Below, in pieces: positions 25,626 to 34,083 of a stretch of DNA of 52,477 nt. Within the stretch, counting starts at the first letter, position 1, and each line of letters begins with the position of its first letter. A model generated the notes under the pieces. It saw nothing but the letters and a program-made list of their open reading frames with translations. It was not told the origin of the DNA and made no database searches. This stretch comes from JBBDMW01 sp040878005. Lineage in GTDB: Bacteria > Chloroflexota > Dehalococcoidia > Lucifugimonadales > Lucifugimonadaceae. The position numbers and the translations under genes are program-made. The stretch covers positions 1 to 52,477 of the forward strand of contig JBBDMW010000062.1 in assembly GCA_040878005.1 (NCBI GenBank). Reading direction: 5' to 3'.

Positions 25626-26558
25626 CTACCGTCCGGCGTGGACGCGGCGCTGGGCCAGGAACGATCCCACGACTACGAGGGCCGCACCGGCGTATAGCTC
25701 GGGACCGATGTGCTCTCCGAGTATGAGCCAGCTGAATATGACCCCAAATATTGGCTGGCTGAGGGATATGACTGTGACGCGCGAAGGAAGGTAGTTCTTA
25801 AGAAGCCAGGTCTGGAATATGAAGCCAAAGCCCGCGATGACAACCCCCTGGTAAAACAGGGCCAGCGCCAGCCGCGTCGTGATGGTGTACGGATCGGATT
25901 CAAGGAACATGCTGGCAGTGACAAAAGTTGCAATGCCCACGGCGCTCTGGGCTAACAGGAGCTTGGGAAGCGAAATGCCCTGCGATGACTGCGAGAGGTA
26001 CACCTGCCGTGCCCCAAGCAAAATGGCGGAGCAGAGCAGAAGGGAGTCGCCAATGAGAAAGTCTCCCGCTCCAAGGCTGCGTGAAAAGACGGCCACCACG
26101 CCGCCGTACGCGATGAGCGTGCCCACGGTGCGGCCACGGGTCATTCGGTCGCCGGGCACAAAGAAATGGGCGAAGACGCCGGTCCAGAGCGGGAACGTAG
26201 TGGTAATGACAACGGCATGGCCGGCAGTGGTGTGGTCCTGCCCAACGTTCATGAAGGCGAGCTGCACAGAGAAGAGCGCGCCGAGGAGCAAGAGAGGCTT
26301 CCGCTCGTGCTTGGCTATGCGAAGGGACTGCCGGGTGACGATGGCCCAGCCAAGAACAATGATGCCGCCAAGGGCAAACCGCATCCATCCAAGCCGCAGC
26401 GGAGGAGCATCCTCCAGGCCAGCCTTGATGGAGACGGGATTTCCGCCCCAGGCAATGGAGAGAAGTAGCGCGAAGAGACCTGCCCGAAGGTCCAGCGGTT
26501 TGCGGACGCGGACAGGCTCTGCAGTTGAGCTGTGTTCTGGCTGAACGATGGTCGCCAA
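25626..26558 (-). CDS. EamA/DMT-family transporter
   Basis: Drug/metabolite transporter superfamily protein, 310 residues with ten predicted membrane helices in two EamA repeats (AGLFALLLSIAWGGNPVSIKAGLEDAPPLRLGWMRF in repeat 1; ISLSQPIFGVIFSWLILGEHIGPELYAGAALVVVGSFLAQRR closing repeat 2). Probably exports or imports a small metabolite across the cytoplasmic membrane. The frame opens with TTG and no Shine-Dalgarno is visible, so the N-terminus is uncertain by some residues. It is divergent from the downstream-numbered enolase-superfamily gene. Confidence 0.88.
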   Translation of the reverse strand: MATIVQPEHSSTAEPVRVRKPLDLRAGLFALLLSIAWGGNPVSIKAGLEDAPPLRLGWMRFALGGIIVLGWAIVTRQSLRIAKHERKPLLLLGALFSVQLAFMNVGQDHTTAGHAVVITTTFPLWTGVFAHFFVPGDRMTRGRTVGTLIAYGGVVAVFSRSLGAGDFLIGDSLLLCSAILLGARQVYLSQSSQGISLPKLLLAQSAVGIATFVTASMFLESDPYTITTRLALALFYQGVVIAGFGFIFQTWLLKNYLPSRVTVISLSQPIFGVIFSWLILGEHIGPELYAGAALVVVGSFLAQRRVHAGR

Positions 26559-26759
26559 TGTGGTTACGGAAGGTTAGCAGCCAGCAGGGGCCAGGGGTGA
26601 GGGTTTTGCAGTCCAGGGAGCCATCATGGTCTGGCCGGGGCTGATCATCCGCATCCATTGTGCATCGGCGGTATAGTTCTTCGGGCCCAAGTTGCATTCG
26701 TGCCGGGTTGTTGCGTTCCGATTCCAACAATAACGGGTAAAAAAGAGGCAGACGACTTT

Positions 26760-27905
26760 ATGAAGATCACTGAGATCAAACCATGGCTGGTGAAAGTCCC
26801 CGGGACGTTCTGGGGCGAATACTTCTTCGTGCAGATCACAACTGACGAAGGAATCACCGGCTGGGGCGAGATTACGACCACCACCCCCATGGCCAACCGG
26901 GCCGTCGCAGGCATAATCTCCCGCCTCAACGAGCTGCTGGTGGGCGAAGATGCAACCCGCATAGAGCGAATCTGGAACAAGACCTTCCGGGCCTTCACAT
27001 ACATGGGTTCCCGCGGCGCCACGTCGCACGTGATCAGCGGCATCGACATCGCACTGTGGGACATCCGGGGCAAGATGCTGGGCCTGCCCGTTTATGAGCT
27101 GCTTGGCGGCAGAGTGCGTGACGATGTTCTGCTCTACACACACCCGGACCAGAAGGGTTGGGACAAGAAGGAGCGCATCGAGGAGGAGGTCAAGAAGATA
27201 GTTGATTCCGGCCACACCTCGATGAAGTTCGACCCGTTCCCGCACCTGGAGGGCCAGGCCACACGCAACGATGGGTACCTGGACGGCAAGATGAGCAAGA
27301 AGGGTGAGCACATCGCCGCCGAAATCACCGCCTATGTGCGTGAATGTGCCGGGCCGGAGATGGAGATCCTGATCGACGCACACGGCCGGTTCAACGTGCC
27401 GACGGCCATCAGGCTGTGCAACTCGCTGGAAGACGCCGGGCAGATCGACTGGTTCGAAGAGCCTGTGCCAGTGGAAAGCTACCACGCACTTCAACAGGTG
27501 CGGGACAAGGTGAACGTGCCGATTTCAGTCGGCGAACGCCTGCACACCCGATGGGAGTTCGTGCCGATATTCGAGAACGAACTGGCCGACTTTGTGATGC
27601 CGGACGTCACCTGGACCGGCGGCATCTCAGAACTCAAGAAGATCGCCACCATGGCGGAGGCGTACTACATCCCGGTTTCGCCACATGACGCGTCGGGGCC
27701 GATCAACGTGCTGGCCGGCGCACACGTGATGATCACTGCGCCGAACTTCCACAGGGTGGAAACATCAAACGCTGACTTGAGCGTCTACAACCAGTTCATC
27801 CAGACCCCGCTGGACAACTCCGGCGGCGCACTCCACATGCCGGACGCTCCCGGCCTGGGCATCGAGATGAACATGGACTACCTGGAAAAGAACAAGGTGG
27901 AATGA
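26760..27905 (+). CDS. Galactonate-dehydratase-like enolase-superfamily protein, paralog 3
   Basis: Sugar-acid dehydratase type member of the enolase superfamily, 381 residues. Ligands and bases: Asp and His in LIDAHGRFN, Glu in WFEEPVPVE, Glu in VGERLHTRW, and His in SPHDASGPI. The DxH...GER...H combination is that of the D-galactonate/D-mannonate dehydratase-like groups. The ATG at 26760 (MKITEIKPWLVKV) matches the paralogs; AAGAGG lies about 11 bp before it. It is convergent with paralog 4, 21 bp apart. The precise acid sugar is unknown. Confidence 0.9.
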   Translation: MKITEIKPWLVKVPGTFWGEYFFVQITTDEGITGWGEITTTTPMANRAVAGIISRLNELLVGEDATRIERIWNKTFRAFTYMGSRGATSHVISGIDIALWDIRGKMLGLPVYELLGGRVRDDVLLYTHPDQKGWDKKERIEEEVKKIVDSGHTSMKFDPFPHLEGQATRNDGYLDGKMSKKGEHIAAEITAYVRECAGPEMEILIDAHGRFNVPTAIRLCNSLEDAGQIDWFEEPVPVESYHALQQVRDKVNVPISVGERLHTRWEFVPIFENELADFVMPDVTWTGGISELKKIATMAEAYYIPVSPHDASGPINVLAGAHVMITAPNFHRVETSNADLSVYNQFIQTPLDNSGGALHMPDAPGLGIEMNMDYLEKNKVE

Positions 27906-27926
27906 CGGCCGGCGCCGCGGGGCGGA

Positions 27927-29084
27927 TCACCAGTTAGTGTGCGATCCGTCCCTGCGGTGCAGGTGGGGCATCTCGGAATGGCGGAACGGCTCAGTAAGAG
28001 ACGCCTCATCTACTTCCACGCCCAGTCCCGGCTGGTCCAGGACCGTCACACGGCCGGGCGTGATCTCTGGCTGCACAGGGAACACCGTCTTGTCATAAAA
28101 GCCGGGATCCCCGCCGGGCGACTGCGCAATCTCAAGCCACGAGAAGTTCGGGACAGCCATCGCAAGGTGAGACGTCGCGGCAACGCATATGGGGCCGAGC
28201 GGGTTGTGGGGCATCAGGTCTATGTAATGCGCCTCTGCCCAGCCTGCCACCTTCATGGCCTCCGTGAACCCGCCAACGTTGCAGATGTCCACCCGGGCGT
28301 AATTGGTCAGGCCGCGCTCTATGTACGGCAGGAACTGCCACTTTGACGAGAACTCCTCACCGATGGCAAAGGGTACCGGAGTCATTCCGCGCAGCGCCTC
28401 GTAGGCCTCAGGCGACTCGTCCCGGATTGGCTCTTCGAGGAAGTCGAGCGTGTGCGGCGGCATCATCTGGCAGAACGAGGCTGTCTCGGCCACCGAGTAG
28501 CGATGGTGAACGTCAGTTCCCAGCACAGGCGCTGTTCCCACGGCCTCCCGCACCTTGATGAGTCCCTCCGCCAGTGCTGCGAGCGCCTCCCGTGGCTCGA
28601 ACAGTTGCTCGCCGCTTTCGTACGGGTTTCGCCTGTGCATGCGCATGCAGTTGAACCCTGCGTCGATGATCTTCTTCGCCACATCGATCATCTCGTCCGG
28701 ATTCGTGCCGCCACCGGTCGCAAAGGTCGGCACCCAGTCCCTGTGCTTGCCGCCCAGCAGTTCATACACCGGAACACCCAGCTTCTTACCGGCGATGTCA
28801 TGCAGGGCAATATCGATGGCTGATATGGCGGCGGTCAGCACCCGGCCACCTTCGAAGTACTGGGAGCGGTACATCTCCTGCCAGAGTGCGCCGCGGCGCA
28901 TGGGGTCACGGCCGATCAGCCACTCACGGTAGTGCTTGACTGCACCTTCAACAGCCAGTTCACGGCTCGACAGCCCGGACTCGCCCCAGCCGTACAGGCC
29001 GTCATCAGTTTCGATCTTGACCAGCATCTGGTTGCGGGTGCCAACCCACACGGGGAAGGCTTTGATGTCCGAGATCCTGGTCAC
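27927..29084 (-). CDS. Galactonate-dehydratase-like enolase-superfamily protein, paralog 4
   Basis: Enolase-superfamily dehydratase of 385 residues. Visible active-site positions: Asp/His in GTDVHHRYS, Glu in FLEEPIRDE, Glu in IGEEFSSKW, and His in MPHNPLGPI; the sequence NCMRMHRR occupies the KxK region. The start is GTG 29084: GAGGAG lies 6 bp before it, while upstream codons lack a ribosome binding site. Paralogs 3 and 4 are only moderately similar to each other, so this is not a recent tandem duplication. A scaffold gap lies 130 bp upstream. Confidence 0.9.
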   Translation of the reverse strand: MTRISDIKAFPVWVGTRNQMLVKIETDDGLYGWGESGLSSRELAVEGAVKHYREWLIGRDPMRRGALWQEMYRSQYFEGGRVLTAAISAIDIALHDIAGKKLGVPVYELLGGKHRDWVPTFATGGGTNPDEMIDVAKKIIDAGFNCMRMHRRNPYESGEQLFEPREALAALAEGLIKVREAVGTAPVLGTDVHHRYSVAETASFCQMMPPHTLDFLEEPIRDESPEAYEALRGMTPVPFAIGEEFSSKWQFLPYIERGLTNYARVDICNVGGFTEAMKVAGWAEAHYIDLMPHNPLGPICVAATSHLAMAVPNFSWLEIAQSPGGDPGFYDKTVFPVQPEITPGRVTVLDQPGLGVEVDEASLTEPFRHSEMPHLHRRDGSHTNW

Positions 29085-29211
29085 GGCGGTCTCCTCTGGG
29101 CACATGGATAGTCGGGGCCGGAAATAGCCCGCCGTAGAGTGTACGTACGGGCGGTCGATGTCAAGCAGCCCACGTGGAGGGTCGTGACAAGAAGTGTGCA
29201 ATGGCGCCGCT

Positions 29212-29221
29212 NNNNNNNNNN
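29212..29221. other. Assembly gap (10 N)
   Basis: Ten undetermined bases, flanked on the two sides by exact inverted 10-mers, TGGCGCCGCT (29202-29211) and AGCGGCGCCA (29231-29240). The order of the right-hand flank also includes CATTGC matching GCAATG on the left. The hairpin lies just past the catalase stop and may be its terminator. The true sequence between is unknown. Confidence 0.95.
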
Positions 29222-29252
29222 CATTGCGAGAGCGGCGCCACAGTCAACCCTG

Positions 29253-31373
29253 TTACGCCGGAACGTTGTCCTTCTGGCGCTGCCAGTGCCGATGCTGGGC
29301 AATGGCACTGATGAACTGCGCTGCGGCATCTCCGATATCCACAGGATCTCGTGCGGTCACCACCCCATCAGCGTCAGTCACACCCGATGAGCCTTTGCCC
29401 GCCAACTGCACGTCGCCCACCTGGGCGGCGGTGAGCAGGTCAATGCCCTCGCCTGTCGCACCGATCGGCTTGTGGTGCTTGAAGGCCTCGTTCACGAAGT
29501 GCAGGGCGTCACCCTGCATCTTGAGCGCATCCACACTCTCCTGGCCGCCGGGGATGAACACGGCGTCGTACATGATGGAGTCAGCGGTGACAGATATCTT
29601 GTCCACCGGCACTTCCTGGCCGTTGCCGCCCCTGACCATGCCGCCAAGCTTGGATACCACCTCCACCTGCGCTCCCGCGCCTGTCAGCGCTGCCCGCAGA
29701 CCTTCGAGCTGCGGGGCATCGAACCCATCTGCCAGCAGGGCGGCAACCTTCCGGCCCTTGATTGAGTCCTTGGCAGTGTTCTCCATGCTCAGCGCAGGCG
29801 AGCTCCTGCCATGGTTCGGTGTGACCTCCCGTTCCGGCGGTGCAACGCCAATGCCGGCCGCAACCTGCTTCGCCAGCTCGTGGTCAACGTTGTTGAACAG
29901 ATCGACCATGCGCTCACGGACCGCCATGTCCTCCACCTTGCCCAGCTCGAAGTGGGCAGCATCCACTATGTGCTGCTTCTCCGGGCCGGACATGCTGTTC
30001 CAGAACAGCGTCGCCTGGCTGAAGAAATCCCTGAAGCTCTCCGCCCGGTCACGGATCTTGTTCCCTTCCACCTTTTCGGCATAGTGAACGTAACCGCCCT
30101 CGCTGCCGGGCGTTGGGGTCGGATAACCACCATCAATCGAGTTCGGATGATATGCCGCCCGGCCGCGGTTGATGGTCTGCCGGTTGTAGCCGTCCCGCTG
30201 GTTGTTATGTACTTCTGCGAGTGACCTGTTGATGGGCAGTTCAGCAAAGTTCGGCCCGCCCAGCCGGATCAACTGGGTGTCCAGGTACGAAAACAGGCGA
30301 CCCTGGAGCAGCGGGTCGTTGGTGAAGTCAATGCCCTGCACCACGTGTCCGATGTGGAACGCCACCTGTTCGGTTTCCGCAAAGAAGTTGTCCGGGTTGC
30401 GATTCAGCGTCATCTTGCCGATAGGCCGGACCGGAACCTCCTCCTCCGGGATGATCTTGGTTGCATCCAGCAGGTCAAAATCGAACTTGTGCTCGTCTTC
30501 CTCCTCCACGATCTGCACACCCAGCTCGTACTCCGGGTAGTCCCCTCGCTCGATCATGTCCCACAGGTCACGGCGGTTGAAGTCCGGGTCCTTGCCAGCC
30601 AGCTTTTGCGACTCGTCCCAGACCAGGGAGTGGACACCCAGCAAGGGCGTCCAGTGGAACTTCACAAAGCGCGCCTTGCCCTGCTCATTCACGAATCGGA
30701 ACGTGTGGACGCCGAACCCCTGCATCATGGCGTAGCTGCGTGGGAGCGCCCGGTCTGACAGCACCCACATGATCATGTGCATGATTTCAGGTGTGAGTGA
30801 GGCGAAATCCCAGAAAGTATCGTGCGCTGCCGATGCCTGCGGCATTTCGTTGTGCGGCTCTGGCTTGATGGCGTGCACCAGGTCAGGGAACTTGATGGCA
30901 TCCTGGATAAAGAAAATTGGAATGTTATTGCCCACCAGGTCAAAGTTGCCGTCAGGCGTGTAGAACTTGGTGGCGAATCCCCGTACGTCACGCACGGTAT
31001 CTGCGGAGCCTCGAAACCCCACAACCGTGGAGAAGCGCACAAACACGGGCGTCTGCACCGACGGGTCCTGCAGGAACTTCGCGCTCGTGAGGTCAGTCAG
31101 TGGCTCGTACACCTGGAAGTAGCCGTGCGCTCCTGAGCCGCGGGCATGGACCACCCGCTCCGGGATTCGCTCATGGTCGAAGTGGGTCAACTTCTCCCGG
31201 AAATGAAAATCTTCCATCAGGGTGGGCCCGCGCTCGCCAGCCTTGAGCGAATCATCTGTATGGCTGACGGGCACACCCTGGTTTGTCGTCAGGCGCTGTC
31301 CCTCGGAATCCTCCCGGAATTGGTCCAGCGACCTGTGCTTCTTCTCCCCGTCATCCTTTGTAGAGCCAGTCAT
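29253..31373 (-). CDS. katE: Large-subunit (HPII-type) catalase
   Basis: Monofunctional haem catalase, 706 residues, which dismutates hydrogen peroxide. The catalytic His76 is in RVVHARGSGAHGYF, the active-site Asn in VGNNIPIFFIQDAIKFPD, and the haem-ligand Tyr in RLFSYLDTQLIRLG. Residues ~550-700 form the DJ-1/class I amidotransferase-like C-terminal domain (KGRKVAALLADGFDAPQLEGL ... DAVFIPGGQESVDAL) that marks the large-subunit clade. A GGAGG-type site lies immediately before the ATG. It implies aerobic life. Confidence 0.96.
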   Translation of the reverse strand: MTGSTKDDGEKKHRSLDQFREDSEGQRLTTNQGVPVSHTDDSLKAGERGPTLMEDFHFREKLTHFDHERIPERVVHARGSGAHGYFQVYEPLTDLTSAKFLQDPSVQTPVFVRFSTVVGFRGSADTVRDVRGFATKFYTPDGNFDLVGNNIPIFFIQDAIKFPDLVHAIKPEPHNEMPQASAAHDTFWDFASLTPEIMHMIMWVLSDRALPRSYAMMQGFGVHTFRFVNEQGKARFVKFHWTPLLGVHSLVWDESQKLAGKDPDFNRRDLWDMIERGDYPEYELGVQIVEEEDEHKFDFDLLDATKIIPEEEVPVRPIGKMTLNRNPDNFFAETEQVAFHIGHVVQGIDFTNDPLLQGRLFSYLDTQLIRLGGPNFAELPINRSLAEVHNNQRDGYNRQTINRGRAAYHPNSIDGGYPTPTPGSEGGYVHYAEKVEGNKIRDRAESFRDFFSQATLFWNSMSGPEKQHIVDAAHFELGKVEDMAVRERMVDLFNNVDHELAKQVAAGIGVAPPEREVTPNHGRSSPALSMENTAKDSIKGRKVAALLADGFDAPQLEGLRAALTGAGAQVEVVSKLGGMVRGGNGQEVPVDKISVTADSIMYDAVFIPGGQESVDALKMQGDALHFVNEAFKHHKPIGATGEGIDLLTAAQVGDVQLAGKGSSGVTDADGVVTARDPVDIGDAAAQFISAIAQHRHWQRQKDNVPA

Positions 31374-31584
31374 GCTTCCTCCCCCAGTACTTCCTCACAA
31401 GCAGTTGCATTCCCTCTACTACATCCAACGTAGCACGCAGAATTTTGGAGAGGCTGCCGGAGAGGGTGAAAAGGGAGGGCGGAATTGGTGCAGTGCGCAC
31501 CAGTGCAGATCGGCGGACGCGTGAAACCTGACTGCGTCAGTCATGCTGAGGCGCGGGCTGGAATTGCAGAGCCGAGGCTGCCGA

Positions 31585-32541
31585 TTACTCCAGGTTCTTA
31601 AGGTACTGGCCCACCCAGTCGTAATCGACCAGGTCTATGTAGGCGTCGGTCAGAGCCTTTGTAATGGGGCCAGGAGGACTGGAGTCGCCAATAGTCGATC
31701 CGTTGACTGACCTCACGCCGCAGACGCACAGGCTGGTTGATGTCAAGAAAACCTCGTCCGCGGTGTAGGCATCGAACAGGTCTATGTCTTTCTCAACAAC
31801 CTGGATGTCTATCTTCTGCGCCAACTCGATAACGGTCTCACGGCTGATGCCGCCGAGGACGTACTGACCGCGCGGCGTATATACGACGTTGTCCTTCACG
31901 GTAAAGAAGTTGCTGCCAATCCCCTCCGTGATGAAGCCGTTCAGGTCCAGTAGGACAGCCCATGCTTCCGGGTCCTGCGCCTTCGCCTCCATGTCTCCCA
32001 TGATGAGGTTGAGGTAGTTGTGAGACTTGGCGCGTGGGCTGAGCGACTGCGGCGGAACACGGCGGACAGATGGAACAATGACATCGATGCCGTCACGGTA
32101 GAGGCGTGCGCGCGGCTTGAGCGGGAGGGGCATGCATTCGATGATGACCGTGGGACCGCCGGAAGTCTCCCACATGTCGCCGCCCACAAGGTCCACACCG
32201 CGGGATACACGCTGGCCAACCCAGTAGTCATCATCCGGACCGATGAGCTTGAGGTTCTGTTCCAGGACCTGTTCGGAGGCCTCGATCATCTCCTGCTGCG
32301 TAATGCCCGGGTCTATCTGCACATACTTGAGAGAGTTGTAGAAGCGGTCAATGTGCTCAGGCAGCTTGAAGATGCGGTGGCCGAAGGTGCGAGTCATGTC
32401 GAAAACAGCATCGCCGTACTTGAAGCCGCGGTCACGGAACGGCACACGGACTTCACTCTCTGGAACGATCTTGCCGTTGAAGTAGGCGACCCGCTCGCCG
32501 GGCCGCGCAGAAGCGCCTGTATTGCTCGCGGTCATGGTCAT
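31585..32541 (-). CDS. Class IV aminotransferase (branched-chain type)
   Basis: PLP-dependent fold type IV aminotransferase, about 318 residues, resembling IlvE or D-amino-acid aminotransferase. The PLP Lys is in SPRAKSHNYLNLI; other signatures are FRDRGFKYGDAVFD, GFITEGIGSNFF and ADEVFLTSTSLCVCGV. GGAGG precedes the ATG at 32541 by 4 bp and that at 32535 by 10 bp, so either may be used. It is the gene upstream of the catalase on the same strand, 211 bp away. Branched-chain amino acid substrate is likely but not certain. Confidence 0.9.
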   Translation of the reverse strand: MTMTASNTGASARPGERVAYFNGKIVPESEVRVPFRDRGFKYGDAVFDMTRTFGHRIFKLPEHIDRFYNSLKYVQIDPGITQQEMIEASEQVLEQNLKLIGPDDDYWVGQRVSRGVDLVGGDMWETSGGPTVIIECMPLPLKPRARLYRDGIDVIVPSVRRVPPQSLSPRAKSHNYLNLIMGDMEAKAQDPEAWAVLLDLNGFITEGIGSNFFTVKDNVVYTPRGQYVLGGISRETVIELAQKIDIQVVEKDIDLFDAYTADEVFLTSTSLCVCGVRSVNGSTIGDSSPPGPITKALTDAYIDLVDYDWVGQYLKNLE

Positions 32542-32729
32542 TGATCCTCCGGCCATGTGGGTCCGGTATTTGGTCCTTCATGCGAAGAACGTCATTCGTG
32601 GTATGGCAACCGGGTTGCGCCCAAGCGAGTAGCAGGTCGCAAGCAGGTTAACGCCTGAGCGTGACGATGGTACGCCGGGGGCAGCGAGGTGACAATCAAA
32701 TGGCGGCGGCGAGCAGAGATGGCAGCAGT

Positions 32730-33086
32730 TTAGTGCGGGTACCCGGTCCAGGGCCGTTGGTTAAATGTCTCAATGGCCCTTTCAATCTCCGGTACTTTGT
32801 TCTGGATCACATCCCAGATGATGTCATCATCAATGCCGAAGTACGCGTGGGCCAGTATGTCCCTTAAGCCGGAGGCTTTGCGCCACTCGACGTTGGGCAT
32901 CAAAATCTTAATTTCATCGGGAAGCCGTTTCGCTGCCTCTCCGACGACTTCCAGGTTGCGAACCACCGCGTCGTAAGACTTCTCGTCCTGTTGAAATTCG
33001 TCGAGTGTCATGCCAGCGGTGTATCGGCGAACTTTGCGGCATGCGTTCAGGATGTCCTCAAGGTAAATCCGCCAATCACGCGACAC
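32730..33086 (-). CDS. hepT: HepT-like HEPN toxin
   Basis: HEPN-domain RNase of the HepT family (DUF86), 118 residues. The signature RX4HXY is at Arg75, His80 and Tyr82 (RDILAHAYFGID). In characterised HepT/MntA pairs the antitoxin AMPylates that tyrosine and so silences the RNase. It overlaps the MntA-type gene by 11 bp and is translated second, the usual order for such pairs being variable. Confidence 0.9.
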   Translation of the reverse strand: MSRDWRIYLEDILNACRKVRRYTAGMTLDEFQQDEKSYDAVVRNLEVVGEAAKRLPDEIKILMPNVEWRKASGLRDILAHAYFGIDDDIIWDVIQNKVPEIERAIETFNQRPWTGYPH

Positions 33087-33369
33087 GAATTGCTTCCCGC
33101 TCTATGCCAGGCCGCAATCTCGGGCGGATAGCGCGGTCCGTCACAAGATCCACTTCCGTCATGAGCAGGTCTTCCAGGAAGAACTTCAGATCCATGAAGC
33201 GATCAAAATCCGCTCGGCCCTTGAAGGCTACCAACAGATCTATGTCGCTTCCAGTGCTTGCTTCTCCCCTGGCAACCGAGCCAAACAGGGCAAGGTAGAG
33301 CACGTCATACCTCTGGCTTATCTCCTGCCAGTGTTCTGACAGGATGTCCAGCACCTGCTGCTTTTCCAT
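33076..33369 (-). CDS. mntA: MntA-like nucleotidyltransferase antitoxin
   Basis: Minimal nucleotidyltransferase of about 97 residues, with GSVARGEASTGSDIDLLVAF carrying the GSx10DxD metal and nucleotide site and a third acid in TEVDLVTD. It is the antitoxin and AMP-transferase partner of the overlapping HepT-like toxin. The ATG at 33369 (MEKQQVLDIL) is preferred over a GTG four codons upstream; neither has a clear ribosome binding site. Confidence 0.9.
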   Translation of the reverse strand: MEKQQVLDILSEHWQEISQRYDVLYLALFGSVARGEASTGSDIDLLVAFKGRADFDRFMDLKFFLEDLLMTEVDLVTDRAIRPRLRPGIEREAIRVA

Positions 33370-33529
33370 GATGGTTCGCACTCAGTCCAAACTCAACGCC
33401 ACCGATGTTCACGGTCAATTTTAACTTTATTTCCGGCGCAATCAGTCAACGCCGCCAGGCTCGCTGGGATTTGCGGCAGTGTACACACCGGCGGTTTGGG
33501 ACTCGATCGGTGTGCCCGCCACAACGCGT

Positions 33530-34048
33530 CTACCACCTGAAGCCTTCGAGGCGCAGAACCTTCTCCCATAGCGCTTCAGCCACCATGGGCGGAACGCGGG
33601 TGGCATTTATATATCGGATCAACTCAGCCGCAGCGCGTTTGTCTGTCTTCTGGCCACCCGCGCCGTGACGGTAGCGCATGTGACCGGAGAGGCCCTGCGG
33701 CGTCCTCGTGATTGCACCGCATATGACGCAGTCGGTGGGACCTGGCTCGTTCTTGCGGGCGGAGTATCGGCGCTGCAGCTTTGCCACAAGCAGCGCTATT
33801 GAAGTCGGCAGACCGGACACCTCGGCAAAGGAGTGCAGCGCCTCCAGCCGCTGCGCCTGAGCGCGGTCCACTGCCGCAGACCATTCGGCGTCGCCGTGAC
33901 GAAAGCGGCGGTGCCCGGCAAGACCCTGCGCAGACTTAAACGAAGCGCCGCACTGCCGGCACAGCACCCTGCCCACCGTGATCGACGGCGGCTTAATAGC
34001 AGGGGCGAATGATGAGTACGTTTGAGCGACCCGAGAATTAGTAATCAA
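33530..34048 (-). CDS. Protein with two C2H2-like zinc fingers
   Basis: A 172-residue protein with two similar fingers about 80 residues apart: CRQCGASFKSAQGLAGHRRFRH and CVICGAITRTPQGLSGHMRYRH, both CxxC-x12-H-x4-H. Between them is a helical segment (AEWSAAVDRAQAQRLEALHSF), and a helical tail follows (TDKRAAAELIRYINATRVPP). The family is not recognised; C2H2 fingers are uncommon in bacteria (Ros/MucR carry one). Sequence-specific DNA or RNA binding is the simplest guess. The frame opens with TTG and has no clear ribosome binding site. Confidence 0.65.
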   Translation of the reverse strand: MITNSRVAQTYSSFAPAIKPPSITVGRVLCRQCGASFKSAQGLAGHRRFRHGDAEWSAAVDRAQAQRLEALHSFAEVSGLPTSIALLVAKLQRRYSARKNEPGPTDCVICGAITRTPQGLSGHMRYRHGAGGQKTDKRAAAELIRYINATRVPPMVAEALWEKVLRLEGFRW

Positions 34049-34083
34049 GATAAGTATTCAAGTGCGGCCTTGGCAGCAATGTG

